Positions 33,870 to 43,826 are shown, counted from the first letter of the stretch. The stretch: DNA of 64,000 nucleotides from Colwellia chukchiensis (GCF_002104455.1 NZ_NBOC01000001.1:620001-684000); one strand, 5' to 3'. The notes: generated from the letters alone by a model not told the origin. Numbers and translations are program-made.

Positions 33870-35273
33870 ATGAACACACAACATGTACACGAGAAAACAC
33901 TAGGGAAACGGGACATTTTTTTGTTCTGTGTCTCGGCGGTTCTATTATTAGATACTCTGGCTGCGGGTGCGGTAATGGGGCCTACGGTCATCTTTTGGTG
34001 GCTATTATTAACCGTCGTTTTTTTGATCCCCTTTGGTGCTATTAGTACAGAACTAGGCTCAGTGTATCCAGAGCAAGGTGGCATTTATGCCTGGGTTAAA
34101 CGTGCCTACGGGCAAAAAATGGCGTCACGCATTAGTTGGTATTATTGGGCTAACGTTGCGGTGTGGATACCGGCGATATTTATTTTATTTGCTGGTATAT
34201 TTTCTCAAATATTTTTCCCTGAAATGTCGTTAAGTGCGCAAATAGCGCTGGGTTTAGTGTTAATTTGGGTGGTAGTTTTTGTTAATGTTGTGGCGCTAAA
34301 CGTCGGTAAGTGGATCCCGAATGTGGGCGCGATTTTAAAAATATTAATTTTTGCAGTGCTGATCATTGGTGGCATAACTTACGGCTTAGAGCATGGTATT
34401 GCCAATGAGTTTACTTTAGCCACTATGATACCTACCACGGAAAATGGTGGCTTAAGTCTGCAGTATTTACCCGCTGTCGTTTATGGCATGTTAGGTTTTG
34501 AATTAGCCAGCGCCAGTAGTGCCGAAATGAAAAACCCACGCAAAGACCTACCTAAAGCGGTTTTTTCTTCAATCGTTGTGGTGGTCGGGGCTTATATTCT
34601 CGCCAGCATCGCTATTTTAATTGCGCAACCAGCGGAAAAAATTGACGTGGTTGATGGCTTAATGGATACCTTGGGTCAGTTTTTTGGCGGGAGTGCGCTT
34701 GGTGATGCTTTTGTGGTATTTCTCGGTATTGGTGCACTGTATACGTTTTTCTCTAATGGCGCTACCTGGGCTATGGGTGCTAACCGCGCAGCTGCTGAAG
34801 CTGCTATTGATAAAGAGCTACCGTCGTGGTTTGCGATAGAGTCAAAACATGGTACGCCGGTAGGGGCTGCGGTTTTATTAGGAGTTTCAGCGTCAATCTT
34901 ATTATTGCTTTATGGTTTTATGGCCGGCAATAATGAAGATTTATTTTGGTCACTATTTGCCTTTAGTGGCGTGATTTTTATGTTGCCTTATGTTGCAGTT
35001 TGCACCGCGTTTGTAAAAATTCGTCAGGCGCATATTGGTATTAACGGTCGCATTGCGCCCGATGGACATTTTAGGTTTCCTGGCAGTCCGACCTTGGTGA
35101 AATTTATTGCCTATTTTTGTGCGGCAATTTTATTGGTAACCATTACGCTGTTTATTTATGTGCCCGGTCAAGGTATGGTTTGGGAAGTGTTGTGGGGAGC
35201 CTTGTCAGTGATCGTCATTGGTGAAGTTGTTACATATCGTGGCGCTAAAAAGTTGCAACAAGCAACCGTTTAA
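33870..35273 (+). CDS. APC-superfamily amino acid/amine permease
   Basis: This 467-residue protein has about 12 membrane helices. It has GAISTELGSVYPEQGGIYAW, broken here as GAISTELGSVYP then EQGGIYAWV, the conserved helix 2-3 region of APC transporters, and GFELASASSAEMKNPRKDLP in the cytoplasmic loop. Family members nearest in style move glutamate/GABA, putrescine or arginine. The surrounding LuxR regulator, PuuB-like oxidase and Pot importer favour a polyamine or GABA substrate, without proof. A terminator follows at 35314. Confidence 0.9.
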   Translation: MNTQHVHEKTLGKRDIFLFCVSAVLLLDTLAAGAVMGPTVIFWWLLLTVVFLIPFGAISTELGSVYPEQGGIYAWVKRAYGQKMASRISWYYWANVAVWIPAIFILFAGIFSQIFFPEMSLSAQIALGLVLIWVVVFVNVVALNVGKWIPNVGAILKILIFAVLIIGGITYGLEHGIANEFTLATMIPTTENGGLSLQYLPAVVYGMLGFELASASSAEMKNPRKDLPKAVFSSIVVVVGAYILASIAILIAQPAEKIDVVDGLMDTLGQFFGGSALGDAFVVFLGIGALYTFFSNGATWAMGANRAAAEAAIDKELPSWFAIESKHGTPVGAAVLLGVSASILLLLYGFMAGNNEDLFWSLFAFSGVIFMLPYVAVCTAFVKIRQAHIGINGRIAPDGHFRFPGSPTLVKFIAYFCAAILLVTITLFIYVPGQGMVWEVLWGALSVIVIGEVVTYRGAKKLQQATV

Positions 35274-35313
35274 GTAAACAACTTTAAGTAAGCAATATGG
35301 ATAGTAAGTTAAG

Positions 35314-35342
35314 ACAGCGGCTTTACAAGTCGCTGTTTTTTT
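35314..35342 (+). terminator. Terminator of the APC permease gene
   Basis: ACAGCG and CGCTGT pair around an 11-base loop and are followed by seven T. Confidence 0.8.
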
Positions 35343-35406
35343 GTTGAAAGGGGTTGAATATTAATCCCTAGTATTAGATGACATAAGTGTGAGGAGCAAT
35401 CACAAT

Positions 35407-36231
35407 ATGCAATTAGACCAATACAGTAATGCTTTAATTACCTTGACCCAAAGTGTCGGTACTGCCGCCTATTATCAAAACCTGAAAAACTTTCTGGCGA
35501 CGATCATTACGTTTGATGAATTATTAATTTTACAGTTTAATCGTGCGGCCAACACGCGATTGCTTTATCGTTATGCAACTGATGGTAATGAGGACAGTTT
35601 GTCTGGTGAAGAGTCATGGAAGTATTTAACACGGCTTTATGTTCTTGACCCTTTTTATCGATTATTTGCTGATAAAAACCGTTCTGGTTTTTTTCAGCTA
35701 AGTGAAATTGCACCTGATGAATTTGCCACTAGTTATAGCCACTACTTTAATTTTTTAAATGTTGTGGACGAACTTGGCTATCTATTTCCTACCGATAATG
35801 ACCGTTGTTTTCATATCGACATTAGCCGGTTTGGCGACGCTCAACCATTTAGCGCAGCAGATAAAGCGTTATTGTCGCAGCTATATCAACCACTGCAAAA
35901 CTTGTCTAGCATGCATCTGACTAAATTAGATGATACCGGCATTAACAATGACTCAAATGTAGAAAATGTGCTCGTCAATTTTGGTCGAGAAATTTTAACT
36001 AAGAAAGAGTATCAAGTATGCCAATTGTTACTGCAAGGACACTCTACCAAAGCCATTGCCGCTATTATGGCAATTGGTTATGAAACGGTGAAAATGCACA
36101 AAAAAAATATTTACGGCAAAACCTTCTTATCAAGCCAGTCAGAGTTGCTAGCCTTGTTTATTGATATTTTACAACAAGAGCCGTTAGCCAATGATGTTGA
36201 TCATTTGCTAATTTATGTTAGTGATCAATAA
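35407..36231 (+). CDS. LuxR-type transcriptional regulator
   Basis: The start at ATG 35407 (MQLDQYSNALITL) is chosen because GAGGAG lies about 10 bases upstream. An in-frame GTG at 35389 lies ahead of that site. The 274-residue protein has an N-terminal sensory part (about 1-190) that I cannot place in a named ligand family. It carries a C-terminal LuxR/GerE helix-turn-helix (about 200-260) with LTKKEYQVCQLLLQGHSTKA and IGYETVKMHKKNIYGK. There is no LuxI homologue near, so it is unlikely to be a quorum-sensing receptor. It precedes the PuuB-like oxidase by 177 bases and is probably its regulator. Confidence 0.87.
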   Translation: MQLDQYSNALITLTQSVGTAAYYQNLKNFLATIITFDELLILQFNRAANTRLLYRYATDGNEDSLSGEESWKYLTRLYVLDPFYRLFADKNRSGFFQLSEIAPDEFATSYSHYFNFLNVVDELGYLFPTDNDRCFHIDISRFGDAQPFSAADKALLSQLYQPLQNLSSMHLTKLDDTGINNDSNVENVLVNFGREILTKKEYQVCQLLLQGHSTKAIAAIMAIGYETVKMHKKNIYGKTFLSSQSELLALFIDILQQEPLANDVDHLLIYVSDQ

Positions 36232-36408
36232 CCGCGTTGATACGCGTTTTCGTGTTTACGAGAAAGTTGCAGGTGCCATTTAGTAAGAGTTACCTTTTAG
36301 GGGGTAGCGCAAAAATTTCAGCCGTTTAAGTTAGTACTAACCGCAGGATAAGTCATTAATTAGCGCTTATTGTCGTGCGTAGAGTGATATCTAGTAGGAG
36401 TTAGTACT

Positions 36409-37806
36409 GTGCAAGAGCAAGCAAAACAAGCGTTAGAAGCAACCCAATTTAGCCCATTTTGGTTAGATCATCCTGACTGTCCCGCTGCAGAGCCACCACT
36501 GATGACCCATATCAGTACCGACTTGCTGATTGTCGGTAGTGGCTTCACCGGTTTGTGGGCAGCACTGCAAGCCAAAGAGCAAAATCCTGAGCGTGATGTG
36601 GTTGTAATTGAAGCCAACACCGCTGCGATCGGTGCGTCCGGCAGACCAGGTGCTATTTTGTCAACTTCTTTAATGCATGGCATGGCAAACTCCAATCGAC
36701 TGTTTGCAGATGAAATGCCAGCATTGGAACGCCTTGGTAAAGAAAACATTGACCAATTTCGTGCCACCATTGAAAAGTATAATATCGACTGTGATCTTGA
36801 GTGGACAGGGGAGTTAACTGTCGCGGTAGGCAAGCATGGCTTGCAAGACATTAATAGTGAGCATGCGCTGTATGTTAAGTTTGGCCACGATGCGCATTTG
36901 CTCAATAAAGCAGAGGTTCAACAAGAAATTAACTCGCCATTATTTGCAGGTGGGCTGTGGTCTAAAAAGCGCTCAGGTACTGTGCACCCAGCAAAACTTG
37001 CTTGGGGCTTAAAACGTGCGGCGAAAAGTCTTGGGGTGATTTTTTATGATCATACGCCGATGCTCAGCAGTAAAAGCAAAGGTAAGCAAGTCTTAATGAA
37101 AACTCCCAAGGGCGATATTAGCGCCAGCAAAGTGATACTAGCGACTAACGCCTTTACTCAGCATAAAAAGAAAATCAGCCAACGGGTGGCAGCCATTCGT
37201 GATCGAATTGTCATGACTGAACCACTAACGCCCGAGCAAATGTCGGCTTTAGGCTGGAAAAATCGTCAAGGGATTTACGATACCCGAACCCAATTAAATT
37301 ACATGCGCTTAACAAAAGATAATCGGGTGCTATTTGGGGGTCGTTTAGGTTACTTTTATGATAACAATACTGATCCCGCACATGATAAAACGGCCAGCCC
37401 CTATATCGCCTTAGTTAATACCTTGTATAAAACCTTGCCCACGCTCAGCGGCATCAAAATCTCGCATGCTTGGAGTGGACCGATTGCATTAACAACGCGT
37501 ATGGCGGTGCATTATCAATATTTTCATGGCAAAAAAATGGTCTATGCCGGCGGCTACTCGGGTTTTGGTGTCACTGCCAGTCGGTTCGCCGCGCGAGTAG
37601 CGTTAGCGATTGTTGATGACAAAGCTATTATGGAGCGGCAATTAAAATTTGCTAAAACCGTACCCGCTTGGATACCACCCGAGCCATTTCGATGGCTTGG
37701 TGCAAAAATTACCTTATATGCCTTAGATACCTGTGATGAAAAAGGTGGTTGGCGCATTCTTTGGCTAAACCTAGTCGATAAAATGGGTTTTCCGTTAAAG
37801 CCATAA
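36409..37806 (+). CDS. FAD-dependent amine oxidoreductase (PuuB/DAO family)
   Basis: This 465-residue protein has a GxGxxG dinucleotide site (GSGFTG, 43-48, in LLIVGSGFTGLWAALQA). It has a GASGRPGAILS segment typical of DAO-type oxidases, and the second FAD contact YAGGYSGFGVTASRFAAR near the end. The start is GTG, with AGGAG 8 bases upstream. The closest named relatives in my reading are gamma-glutamylputrescine oxidase (PuuB) and similar amine or opine oxidases, which produce an aldehyde, ammonia and peroxide. No PuuA ligase or PuuD hydrolase is visible in the window, so the substrate may be a free amine or an opine-like secondary amine. An aldehyde dehydrogenase follows 203 bases later. 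Confidence 0.85.
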   Translation: MQEQAKQALEATQFSPFWLDHPDCPAAEPPLMTHISTDLLIVGSGFTGLWAALQAKEQNPERDVVVIEANTAAIGASGRPGAILSTSLMHGMANSNRLFADEMPALERLGKENIDQFRATIEKYNIDCDLEWTGELTVAVGKHGLQDINSEHALYVKFGHDAHLLNKAEVQQEINSPLFAGGLWSKKRSGTVHPAKLAWGLKRAAKSLGVIFYDHTPMLSSKSKGKQVLMKTPKGDISASKVILATNAFTQHKKKISQRVAAIRDRIVMTEPLTPEQMSALGWKNRQGIYDTRTQLNYMRLTKDNRVLFGGRLGYFYDNNTDPAHDKTASPYIALVNTLYKTLPTLSGIKISHAWSGPIALTTRMAVHYQYFHGKKMVYAGGYSGFGVTASRFAARVALAIVDDKAIMERQLKFAKTVPAWIPPEPFRWLGAKITLYALDTCDEKGGWRILWLNLVDKMGFPLKP

Positions 37807-38009
37807 TTGAAATTAGCGCTGAACTTAAACATTAATCTGTTATAGCTTGCCAACATTGAGCAAACAAAAAACGAAGCAAGCCAACCTTAAATCTACTTTA
37901 TTTTGTGGCTTATATTAAAACAAAAGCAATCTATTTGTTGCTATTTTTACTTGTAGTGTTTATTTTATTTTACATAAAGAGATGAGTATTAATTATTAGG
38001 TGTGAATTA

Positions 38010-39428
38010 ATGAAGAATTTAAAGAACTTTTATATCAATGGCCAATGGCAAGCGCCAGCTAGCGATAATAATTATGTCGTGGAAAATCCCTCTAACGAAC
38101 GTCAAATAGGGATTATTACCTTAGGCTCAGCTGCAGATGTTGATAAGGCTGTAGTAGCGGCAAGAGCTGCCTTTACAAATTATGCTTTTACGTCAGTTGA
38201 TGAACGCGTTGCTTTACTGGAAAAGCTACTTGCTGCCTATATGGATCGGTATGATGAAATGGCTCATGCCATTTCACAAGAAATGGGCGCGCCGATTGAC
38301 TTTGCTATCTCAGACCAAGCTGATACTGGGCGTGGCCATATTAAAACGGCTTTAGAGGCATTAAAAAGCTTTGAATTTGAACATCAATCAGGCAATGCCA
38401 CAATCAGCCATGAGCCGATTGGTGTTTGTGGTTTTATTACCCCGTGGAATTGGCCGGTTAACCAAATCGCCTGTAAAGTTGCACCAGCACTCGCAACAGG
38501 CTGTACTATGATATTAAAACCTAGTGAAGTAGCGCCATTATCGGCCCATGTTTTTACAAAAATGGTGGATGACGCCGGTTTCCCAGCGGGTGTTTATAAC
38601 ATGGTTAATGGAGACGGTCCGGGTGTGGGCGCGGCTATTTCGGCTCATAAAGATATTGATATGTTATCTTTTACCGGTTCAACAAGGGCAGGCACATTAA
38701 TTTCCAAAGCGGCCGCAGAGACAGTTAAACGTGTCGCGTTAGAGCTTGGTGGAAAATCGGCTAACATTGTTTTCGACGATGTGGATTTAGACGCCGTGAT
38801 CACGCGAAGCGTGCAAGCTTGTATGGAAAATACCGGTCAATCTTGCAATGCACCCACGCGCTTGTTAGTGCAAGCCTCTGTGTATGAAAAAGCCGTGGCG
38901 ATTGCGGCAAAAGCTGCCAAGGAAACAAAGGTGGGTAGCGCTGATAAATCAGGTGATCATATCGGGCCTTTGGTGAGTAAAGCACACTTTGAAAAAGTAC
39001 AAACCATGATCGAGCAAGCGATTGATGAAGGCGCTACTTTGGTGGCGGGCGGCACAGGCAAGCCAGCAGGGTTTGAGTTAGGGCATTTTACTAAACCCAC
39101 AGTTTTTGCCAATGTCGATAACGCGATGACTATCGCGCAAGAAGAAGTTTTTGGGCCTGTTTTAGTGATGATTCCTTTTCAGGATGAGCAAGAGGCGATA
39201 GCAATCGCAAACGATTCTCTCTATGGTTTAGCTGCTTATGTCAACAGTCAAGATCAAGACAGAGCCAACCGAGTCGCGAAACGCATAAGAGCTGGTATGG
39301 TGCGCATTAATTGGGCGCCACATCACTATACCTCGCCATTTGGTGGTTATAAGCAGTCAGGTAATGGTCGTGAGTGGGGCAAATATGGCTTTGAAGATTT
39401 TCTTGAAATCAAAGCGACAAGCCGATAG
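38010..39428 (+). CDS. Aldehyde dehydrogenase, third copy
   Basis: This 472-residue aldehyde dehydrogenase has ITPWNWPVNQ, LKPSEVAPLSA, FTGSTRAGT, the general base Glu245 in LELGGKSAN and the nucleophile Cys279 in NTGQSCNAPTR. It clusters by eye with a broad group annotated for 3-succinoylsemialdehyde-pyridine and other short semialdehydes, different from the copies at 17387 and 29107. Following the PuuB-like oxidase, it probably oxidises the aldehyde that enzyme makes, for example 4-aminobutyraldehyde to GABA, which GabT could then use. Confidence 0.9.
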   Translation: MKNLKNFYINGQWQAPASDNNYVVENPSNERQIGIITLGSAADVDKAVVAARAAFTNYAFTSVDERVALLEKLLAAYMDRYDEMAHAISQEMGAPIDFAISDQADTGRGHIKTALEALKSFEFEHQSGNATISHEPIGVCGFITPWNWPVNQIACKVAPALATGCTMILKPSEVAPLSAHVFTKMVDDAGFPAGVYNMVNGDGPGVGAAISAHKDIDMLSFTGSTRAGTLISKAAAETVKRVALELGGKSANIVFDDVDLDAVITRSVQACMENTGQSCNAPTRLLVQASVYEKAVAIAAKAAKETKVGSADKSGDHIGPLVSKAHFEKVQTMIEQAIDEGATLVAGGTGKPAGFELGHFTKPTVFANVDNAMTIAQEEVFGPVLVMIPFQDEQEAIAIANDSLYGLAAYVNSQDQDRANRVAKRIRAGMVRINWAPHHYTSPFGGYKQSGNGREWGKYGFEDFLEIKATSR

Positions 39429-39736
39429 TCAAGTTTGCTAGCCCAATATAGCGCAGTGTTTTTTTAGAAGATTGCGCTATTGTGCAGATTAATACATTTT
39501 TACAATATACCGATAAAAACCCTAAAAATGTGTTAAATAATTTACAAAAAACGCTAAAAGTAGCGTAAAAATTGCTTGAATGTTTTAATTCACTGTGATT
39601 ACATAGAGATGAAACTAAGTGGAATATTTAACGTTTTTACAGCTTAGGTTGGTTATTTGTTAAGTTGTGTTAAGTAAATTCTCCGTTTTTACAACTATAA
39701 AAAATTAAACAAATATGATGGATGGGGAAACGAGTT
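39429..39736. promoter_or_regulatory. 308-base leader of potF
   Basis: No gene is present. Two hairpins are visible. One is ATAGCGCA/TGCGCTAT (39448-39480) with a T-rich loop. The other is ACGCT/AGCGT (39551-39566), whose flanks put a run of T on the - strand. The long, AT-rich stretch after them would carry the promoter of the Pot operon. Confidence 0.4.
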
Positions 39737-40822
39737 ATGAAAGTGAAGAGTATTACACTAGCGACAGCATTAATGACAACCATGACGGCTTTCGCTGCAG
39801 AAAAAGTGGTTAATGTTTACAATTGGTCAGATTATATTGACCCAAAAGCAATTGAAATATTTGAACAACAAACCGGTATTAAAGTTAATTATGACGTTTA
39901 TGACTCTAATGAAATTTTAGAAGCAAAGTTGATGTCAGGTGGTTCGGGTTATGATGTTGTAGTACCAACAGGCTCGTTTTTAGAGCGCCAAGCGAAAGCC
40001 GGAATTTATAGCGCTATTGATAAAAGCCAATTGCCTAATTACGCTAATATTGATAGCGAACTAGCGGCAAAAATGGCATTGCATGATCCCGATAACAAAT
40101 ACGGCGTACCTTATACTTGGGGTACTATAGGTTTAGGTATTAACCAAGATATGGTTAAGCAACGCTTAGGTGATGTGGAACTCAATAGTCTAGATTTGGT
40201 GTTTAAGCCTGAAGTGGCGGCTAAGTTAGCAGATTGTGGCATCGGTATGTTAGATTCGCCAGCTGAGGTGATGTCTATTGCACTAAACTATATTGGGTTA
40301 GATCCTAACTCAGAAAATGGCAAAGATTTAAAAAATGCGCAAAAAATGATGCAAGAAGTACGTCCTCATTATAAGTACTTTAACTCAGGTCGCTTAATTG
40401 CTGATTTAGCGAATGGCGATATTTGTGTTGCTATTGGCTACAATGGCGACATGCTGCAGGCGCAAAGTCGTGCTAATGAAGCAGGGCAAGGCGTCAAAGT
40501 GGCATACCACATCCCCAAAGAAGGCACGATTGCTTGGTTCGATATGATGGCAATTCCAGGTGATGCACCTCACAAACAAGAAGCTTATCAATTTATTAAC
40601 TATATTTTATCTGCAAAAACAGGCGCGAGCATAGCCAATTATGTTTACTACGCTGTTGCTAATACCGCTGCCGATGAGTTCATTCTTGATGAGATCAAAT
40701 CTAATAGTGGCATTTATCCAAATGCTGCGACAAAAGCAAAACTATTTACTCAGCAGGCGCACACACCGCGCTTTGACCGTAAACTAACTCGTGCTTGGAC
40801 TACTATCAAAACAGGTAGATAA
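39737..40822 (+). CDS. potF: Periplasmic putrescine/polyamine-binding protein, PotF-like
   Basis: I place the start at ATG 39737, since it gives a compact signal peptide (MKVKSITLATALMTTMTAFA). An in-frame ATG at 39722 would add MGKRV. The 361-residue precursor aligns well with E. coli PotF: NVYNWSDYIDPKAIEIFE, YDVYDSNEILEAKLMSG, SFLERQ, the ring of aromatic and acidic residues in YNGDML, and NPGIYP-like NSGIYPNAATKAKLF near the end. The Trp and Asp in NWSDYI belong to the polyamine site. It would deliver putrescine or a related amine to the potGHI permease encoded directly behind. A terminator-like hairpin separates it from potG, a usual way to make the binding protein in excess. Confidence 0.92.
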   Translation: MKVKSITLATALMTTMTAFAAEKVVNVYNWSDYIDPKAIEIFEQQTGIKVNYDVYDSNEILEAKLMSGGSGYDVVVPTGSFLERQAKAGIYSAIDKSQLPNYANIDSELAAKMALHDPDNKYGVPYTWGTIGLGINQDMVKQRLGDVELNSLDLVFKPEVAAKLADCGIGMLDSPAEVMSIALNYIGLDPNSENGKDLKNAQKMMQEVRPHYKYFNSGRLIADLANGDICVAIGYNGDMLQAQSRANEAGQGVKVAYHIPKEGTIAWFDMMAIPGDAPHKQEAYQFINYILSAKTGASIANYVYYAVANTAADEFILDEIKSNSGIYPNAATKAKLFTQQAHTPRFDRKLTRAWTTIKTGR

Positions 40823-40838
40823 AAAGTCATAAATAACA

Positions 40839-40860
40839 GGGCATTTCGGTGCCCTTTTTT
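40839..40860 (+). terminator. Intercistronic terminator/attenuator between potF and potG
   Basis: GGGCA and TGCCC pair around TTTCGG and are followed by six T. The hairpin begins 17 bases after potF and ends 55 bases before potG. Partial readthrough is expected because the remaining Pot genes have no other obvious promoter. Confidence 0.8.
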
Positions 40861-40915
40861 AATCGTAATATAACGTAAATCTGCAGCCTGCCAGGTATTT
40901 CATTAGGACACTAAA

Positions 40916-42046
40916 ATGATTCAAGAAAGCAATACTCCTCTTTGGAAACTCGATGGAGCAAAACCTTTTATCCAAATAAAAAATATAACGAAAAAATTCG
41001 GTGAATTTACTGCAGTTGATAATGTCTCGCTGGATATTTATGAAAATGAATTGTTCTGTTTATTAGGCGGTTCAGGATCCGGAAAAAGTACATTATTGAG
41101 AATGTTGGCCGGCTTTGAAACACCAACCAGTGGACAAATTTTAATTGACGGTGTTGATATGGCCGATATAGATCCCTGGGATCGACCAATTAACATGATG
41201 TTCCAATCGTATGCTTTGTTTCCCCACATGACAGTATTTAAAAATATTGCTTTTGGTTTAAAGCGCGACAAAGTGCCAAAGAAAGAAATTACCGAACGTG
41301 TCAACGCAATGCTGAAGATGATGCAAATTGAAGAGTTTGCCAACCGAAAGCCCGAGCAGCTATCGGGTGGTCAGCGCCAGCGTGTGGCGCTTGCTCGAGC
41401 ATTAATAAAACGTCCAAAATTGTTATTGCTTGATGAACCTTTAGGGGCGCTAGATAAAAAGCTTAGAGAAGAAACACAGTTTGAATTGGTCAATATTCAA
41501 GATGAACTTGGTGTGACGTTTGTGGTGGTAACCCATGACCAAGAAGAAGCCATGACCTTAGCAACTCGCATTGGGGTGATGGGTAATGGTGTGATCAGCC
41601 AAGTGGATGAGCCTCGCGATGTCTATGAGTACCCGCGTAGCCGCTTTGTGGCAGAGTTTGTGGGTACCATCAATATTTTTGAAGGTCGCGTTATTGACGC
41701 TCAAACCGATTATGTAAAAATTGCTTCTAAAGAAGCTTGCAGTAAATTATTTGTTAATCACAGTATTAATTGTGCGCCGAAGCAAAAAGTCGCGGTGGCG
41801 GTTCGCCCTGAAAAGATCAAAGTTAGCCGTAAAAAACCAGACTTAGCATACAACTGCCTTTACGGAAAAATTATAGATCTGGCGTATATGGGCAACCTGT
41901 CAATCTTTCGAGTGAAGCTTGAAAGCGGTAAAATTGTTCGAGTTACGCTCCCAAATTTAGTGCGAGAAAATCAAAACCCTTTAACCTGGGACGATATGAT
42001 TTACCTTTCTTGGGATAATGACAGCAGCGTGGTACTTATTTCATGA
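40916..42046 (+). CDS. potG: Polyamine ABC transporter ATPase, PotG-like
   Basis: This 376-residue ABC ATPase has a Walker A GGSGSGKST (51-59), the Q-loop MFQSYALFPHMTV, the signature LSGGQ (149-153), a Walker B LLLLDEP (169-175) and the switch histidine in VVTHDQEEAM. A TOBE-type regulatory domain follows (about 290-376; VAVRPEKIKVSR). Length and order match PotG/PotA. The stop overlaps the potH start by four bases (ATGA), so the two are translationally coupled. Confidence 0.94.
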   Translation: MIQESNTPLWKLDGAKPFIQIKNITKKFGEFTAVDNVSLDIYENELFCLLGGSGSGKSTLLRMLAGFETPTSGQILIDGVDMADIDPWDRPINMMFQSYALFPHMTVFKNIAFGLKRDKVPKKEITERVNAMLKMMQIEEFANRKPEQLSGGQRQRVALARALIKRPKLLLLDEPLGALDKKLREETQFELVNIQDELGVTFVVVTHDQEEAMTLATRIGVMGNGVISQVDEPRDVYEYPRSRFVAEFVGTINIFEGRVIDAQTDYVKIASKEACSKLFVNHSINCAPKQKVAVAVRPEKIKVSRKKPDLAYNCLYGKIIDLAYMGNLSIFRVKLESGKIVRVTLPNLVRENQNPLTWDDMIYLSWDNDSSVVLIS

Positions 42047-42996
42047 GTAATGTAACTGGCACCTTTTGGTTGGGTCACTATAATACGATCCGCACCAAGT
42101 TTAACCTATTAAAAAGCATACGCTGGGGACGGTTATCCGTCATTTCAATCCCGTCGGTTTGGCTAGCGATTTTCTTTTTTATTCCATTTTTAGTGGTCTT
42201 TAAAATATCGCTCGCTGAACCGGCAATTGCGGTACCTCCTTATACTGACTTATTTGTTTGGGATGCCGATAATGCTATTGCCGAAATTAAATTGAAATTT
42301 GGTAATTACCTTTACCTTTGGGAAGACTCGTTTTATTTAGACGCCTATTTAAGCTCGGTAAAAATTGCGGCGGTATCGACCTTTTTTACCTTGTTAATCG
42401 GTTTTCCGATGGCCTATTACATTGCTGGTAAAAAGTCATCAACACGCACGTTATTGCTGACCTTGGTCATTTTACCGTTTTGGACGTCATTCCTATTAAG
42501 GGTATATGCCTGGATGGGATTTTTGAAAAAAAATGGTATCGTTAACGAGTTTCTTCAAGCTATAGGGCTTATTGACCAACCTCTGCAACTATTGCAAACC
42601 GATTTTGCGGTTTATATCGGCATTGTTTATACCTACTTACCTTTTATGATTTTGCCGCTCTATACCACCTTAGAAAAGTTAGATGGCAGCTTAATTGAAG
42701 CGGCAAAAGACTTAGGTGCTTCACCGGTAAAAGCCTTCTTTTTAGTAACACTCCCTATGTGTATGCCAGGCATTTTTGCCGGTTGTTTATTAGTGTTTAT
42801 TCCGGCGGTAGGTGAATTTGTTATTCCTGCCTTGTTGGGGGCATCAGACACGCTGATGATTGGACGTGTGTTGTGGGATGAATTTTTTCAAAATCGTGAC
42901 TGGCCGATGGCGTCAGCGGTGGCAACAGTAATGTTGATTATTTTAGTGGTGCCTATCATGTTTTTACGTACGGGTAAAAACGAGGAGAAACAATAA
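42043..42996 (+). CDS. potH: Polyamine ABC transporter permease, PotH-like
   Basis: This 317-residue inner-membrane protein has six helices and the ABC permease loop EAAKDLGASPVKAFFLVTLP that docks on the ATPase. The large periplasmic loop after the first helix (AVPPYTDLFVWDAD) is typical of PotH/PotB. It overlaps potG by four bases and shares one base with potI. Confidence 0.94.
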   Translation: MSNVTGTFWLGHYNTIRTKFNLLKSIRWGRLSVISIPSVWLAIFFFIPFLVVFKISLAEPAIAVPPYTDLFVWDADNAIAEIKLKFGNYLYLWEDSFYLDAYLSSVKIAAVSTFFTLLIGFPMAYYIAGKKSSTRTLLLTLVILPFWTSFLLRVYAWMGFLKKNGIVNEFLQAIGLIDQPLQLLQTDFAVYIGIVYTYLPFMILPLYTTLEKLDGSLIEAAKDLGASPVKAFFLVTLPMCMPGIFAGCLLVFIPAVGEFVIPALLGASDTLMIGRVLWDEFFQNRDWPMASAVATVMLIILVVPIMFLRTGKNEEKQ

Positions 42997-43799
42997 TGAC
43001 TCGTGATTCAAGGTTTTTAAAATTTTCCGCGATATTAGGTTTTATATTTCTCTATGCACCGATTATCTCGTTAATTGTTTACAGCTTTAATAAGTCAAAG
43101 CTAGTAACTGTATGGGGCGGTTGGTCAATAAAGTGGTATGTCGAGTTATTTAATAACCAGCAAATCATTGATGCTGCTATGGTGAGTTTAAAAGTCGCCT
43201 TTATCACAGCAACTTTGTCTGTGATATTAGGTGTGCTTGCCGGCTATGTATTAAGCCGTATGGGCAGGTTTCCTGGTAAAATGGTGGTGTCGGGTTGGAT
43301 CACCGCACCGTTAATTATGCCGGAGGTGATCACTGGTTTGTCATTACTGCTGCTTTTCGTGTCAATGGAAAAACTACTAGGCTGGCCTTCAGGTCGCGGC
43401 ATCACTACGGTGATTATAGCTCATACTACATTTTGTATGGCCTATGTGGCTGTAATTGTGCAGTCACGTTTAGCGCAATTAGATGACTCATTAGAAGAAG
43501 CCGCTATGGACTTAGGTGCCAAGCCTCATAGCTTATTTTTTCTGGTTACTTTGCCGATAATATCACCTGCTATTATTTCAGGTTGGCTGCTCGCTTTTAC
43601 CTTATCGCTAGATGACTTAGTGATAGCGAGCTTTGTCTCAGGCCCAGGTAACAGTACGTTGCCTATGGTGATTTTCTCTAAAATACGTTTTGGTGTATCT
43701 CCAGAGGTCAATGCGTTGGCTACGATAATGATTTTAATTGTCGCCATTGGCGTAATTGCCGCAATGTGGCAAATGAGAAAAAAAGAAAACGTGTTGTAA
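42996..43799 (+). CDS. potI: Polyamine ABC transporter permease, PotI-like
   Basis: This 267-residue protein has six membrane helices and the docking loop EAAMDLGAKPHSLFFLVTLP. The start ATG shares its first base with the stop of potH (TAATG). With PotF, PotG and PotH it completes a putrescine-type importer. A terminator at 43827 follows, ahead of the chemoreceptor gene. Confidence 0.94.
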   Translation: MTRDSRFLKFSAILGFIFLYAPIISLIVYSFNKSKLVTVWGGWSIKWYVELFNNQQIIDAAMVSLKVAFITATLSVILGVLAGYVLSRMGRFPGKMVVSGWITAPLIMPEVITGLSLLLLFVSMEKLLGWPSGRGITTVIIAHTTFCMAYVAVIVQSRLAQLDDSLEEAAMDLGAKPHSLFFLVTLPIISPAIISGWLLAFTLSLDDLVIASFVSGPGNSTLPMVIFSKIRFGVSPEVNALATIMILIVAIGVIAAMWQMRKKENVL

Positions 43800-43826
43800 T
43801 AAGTTTTAAATACGTTACTTTGTATA

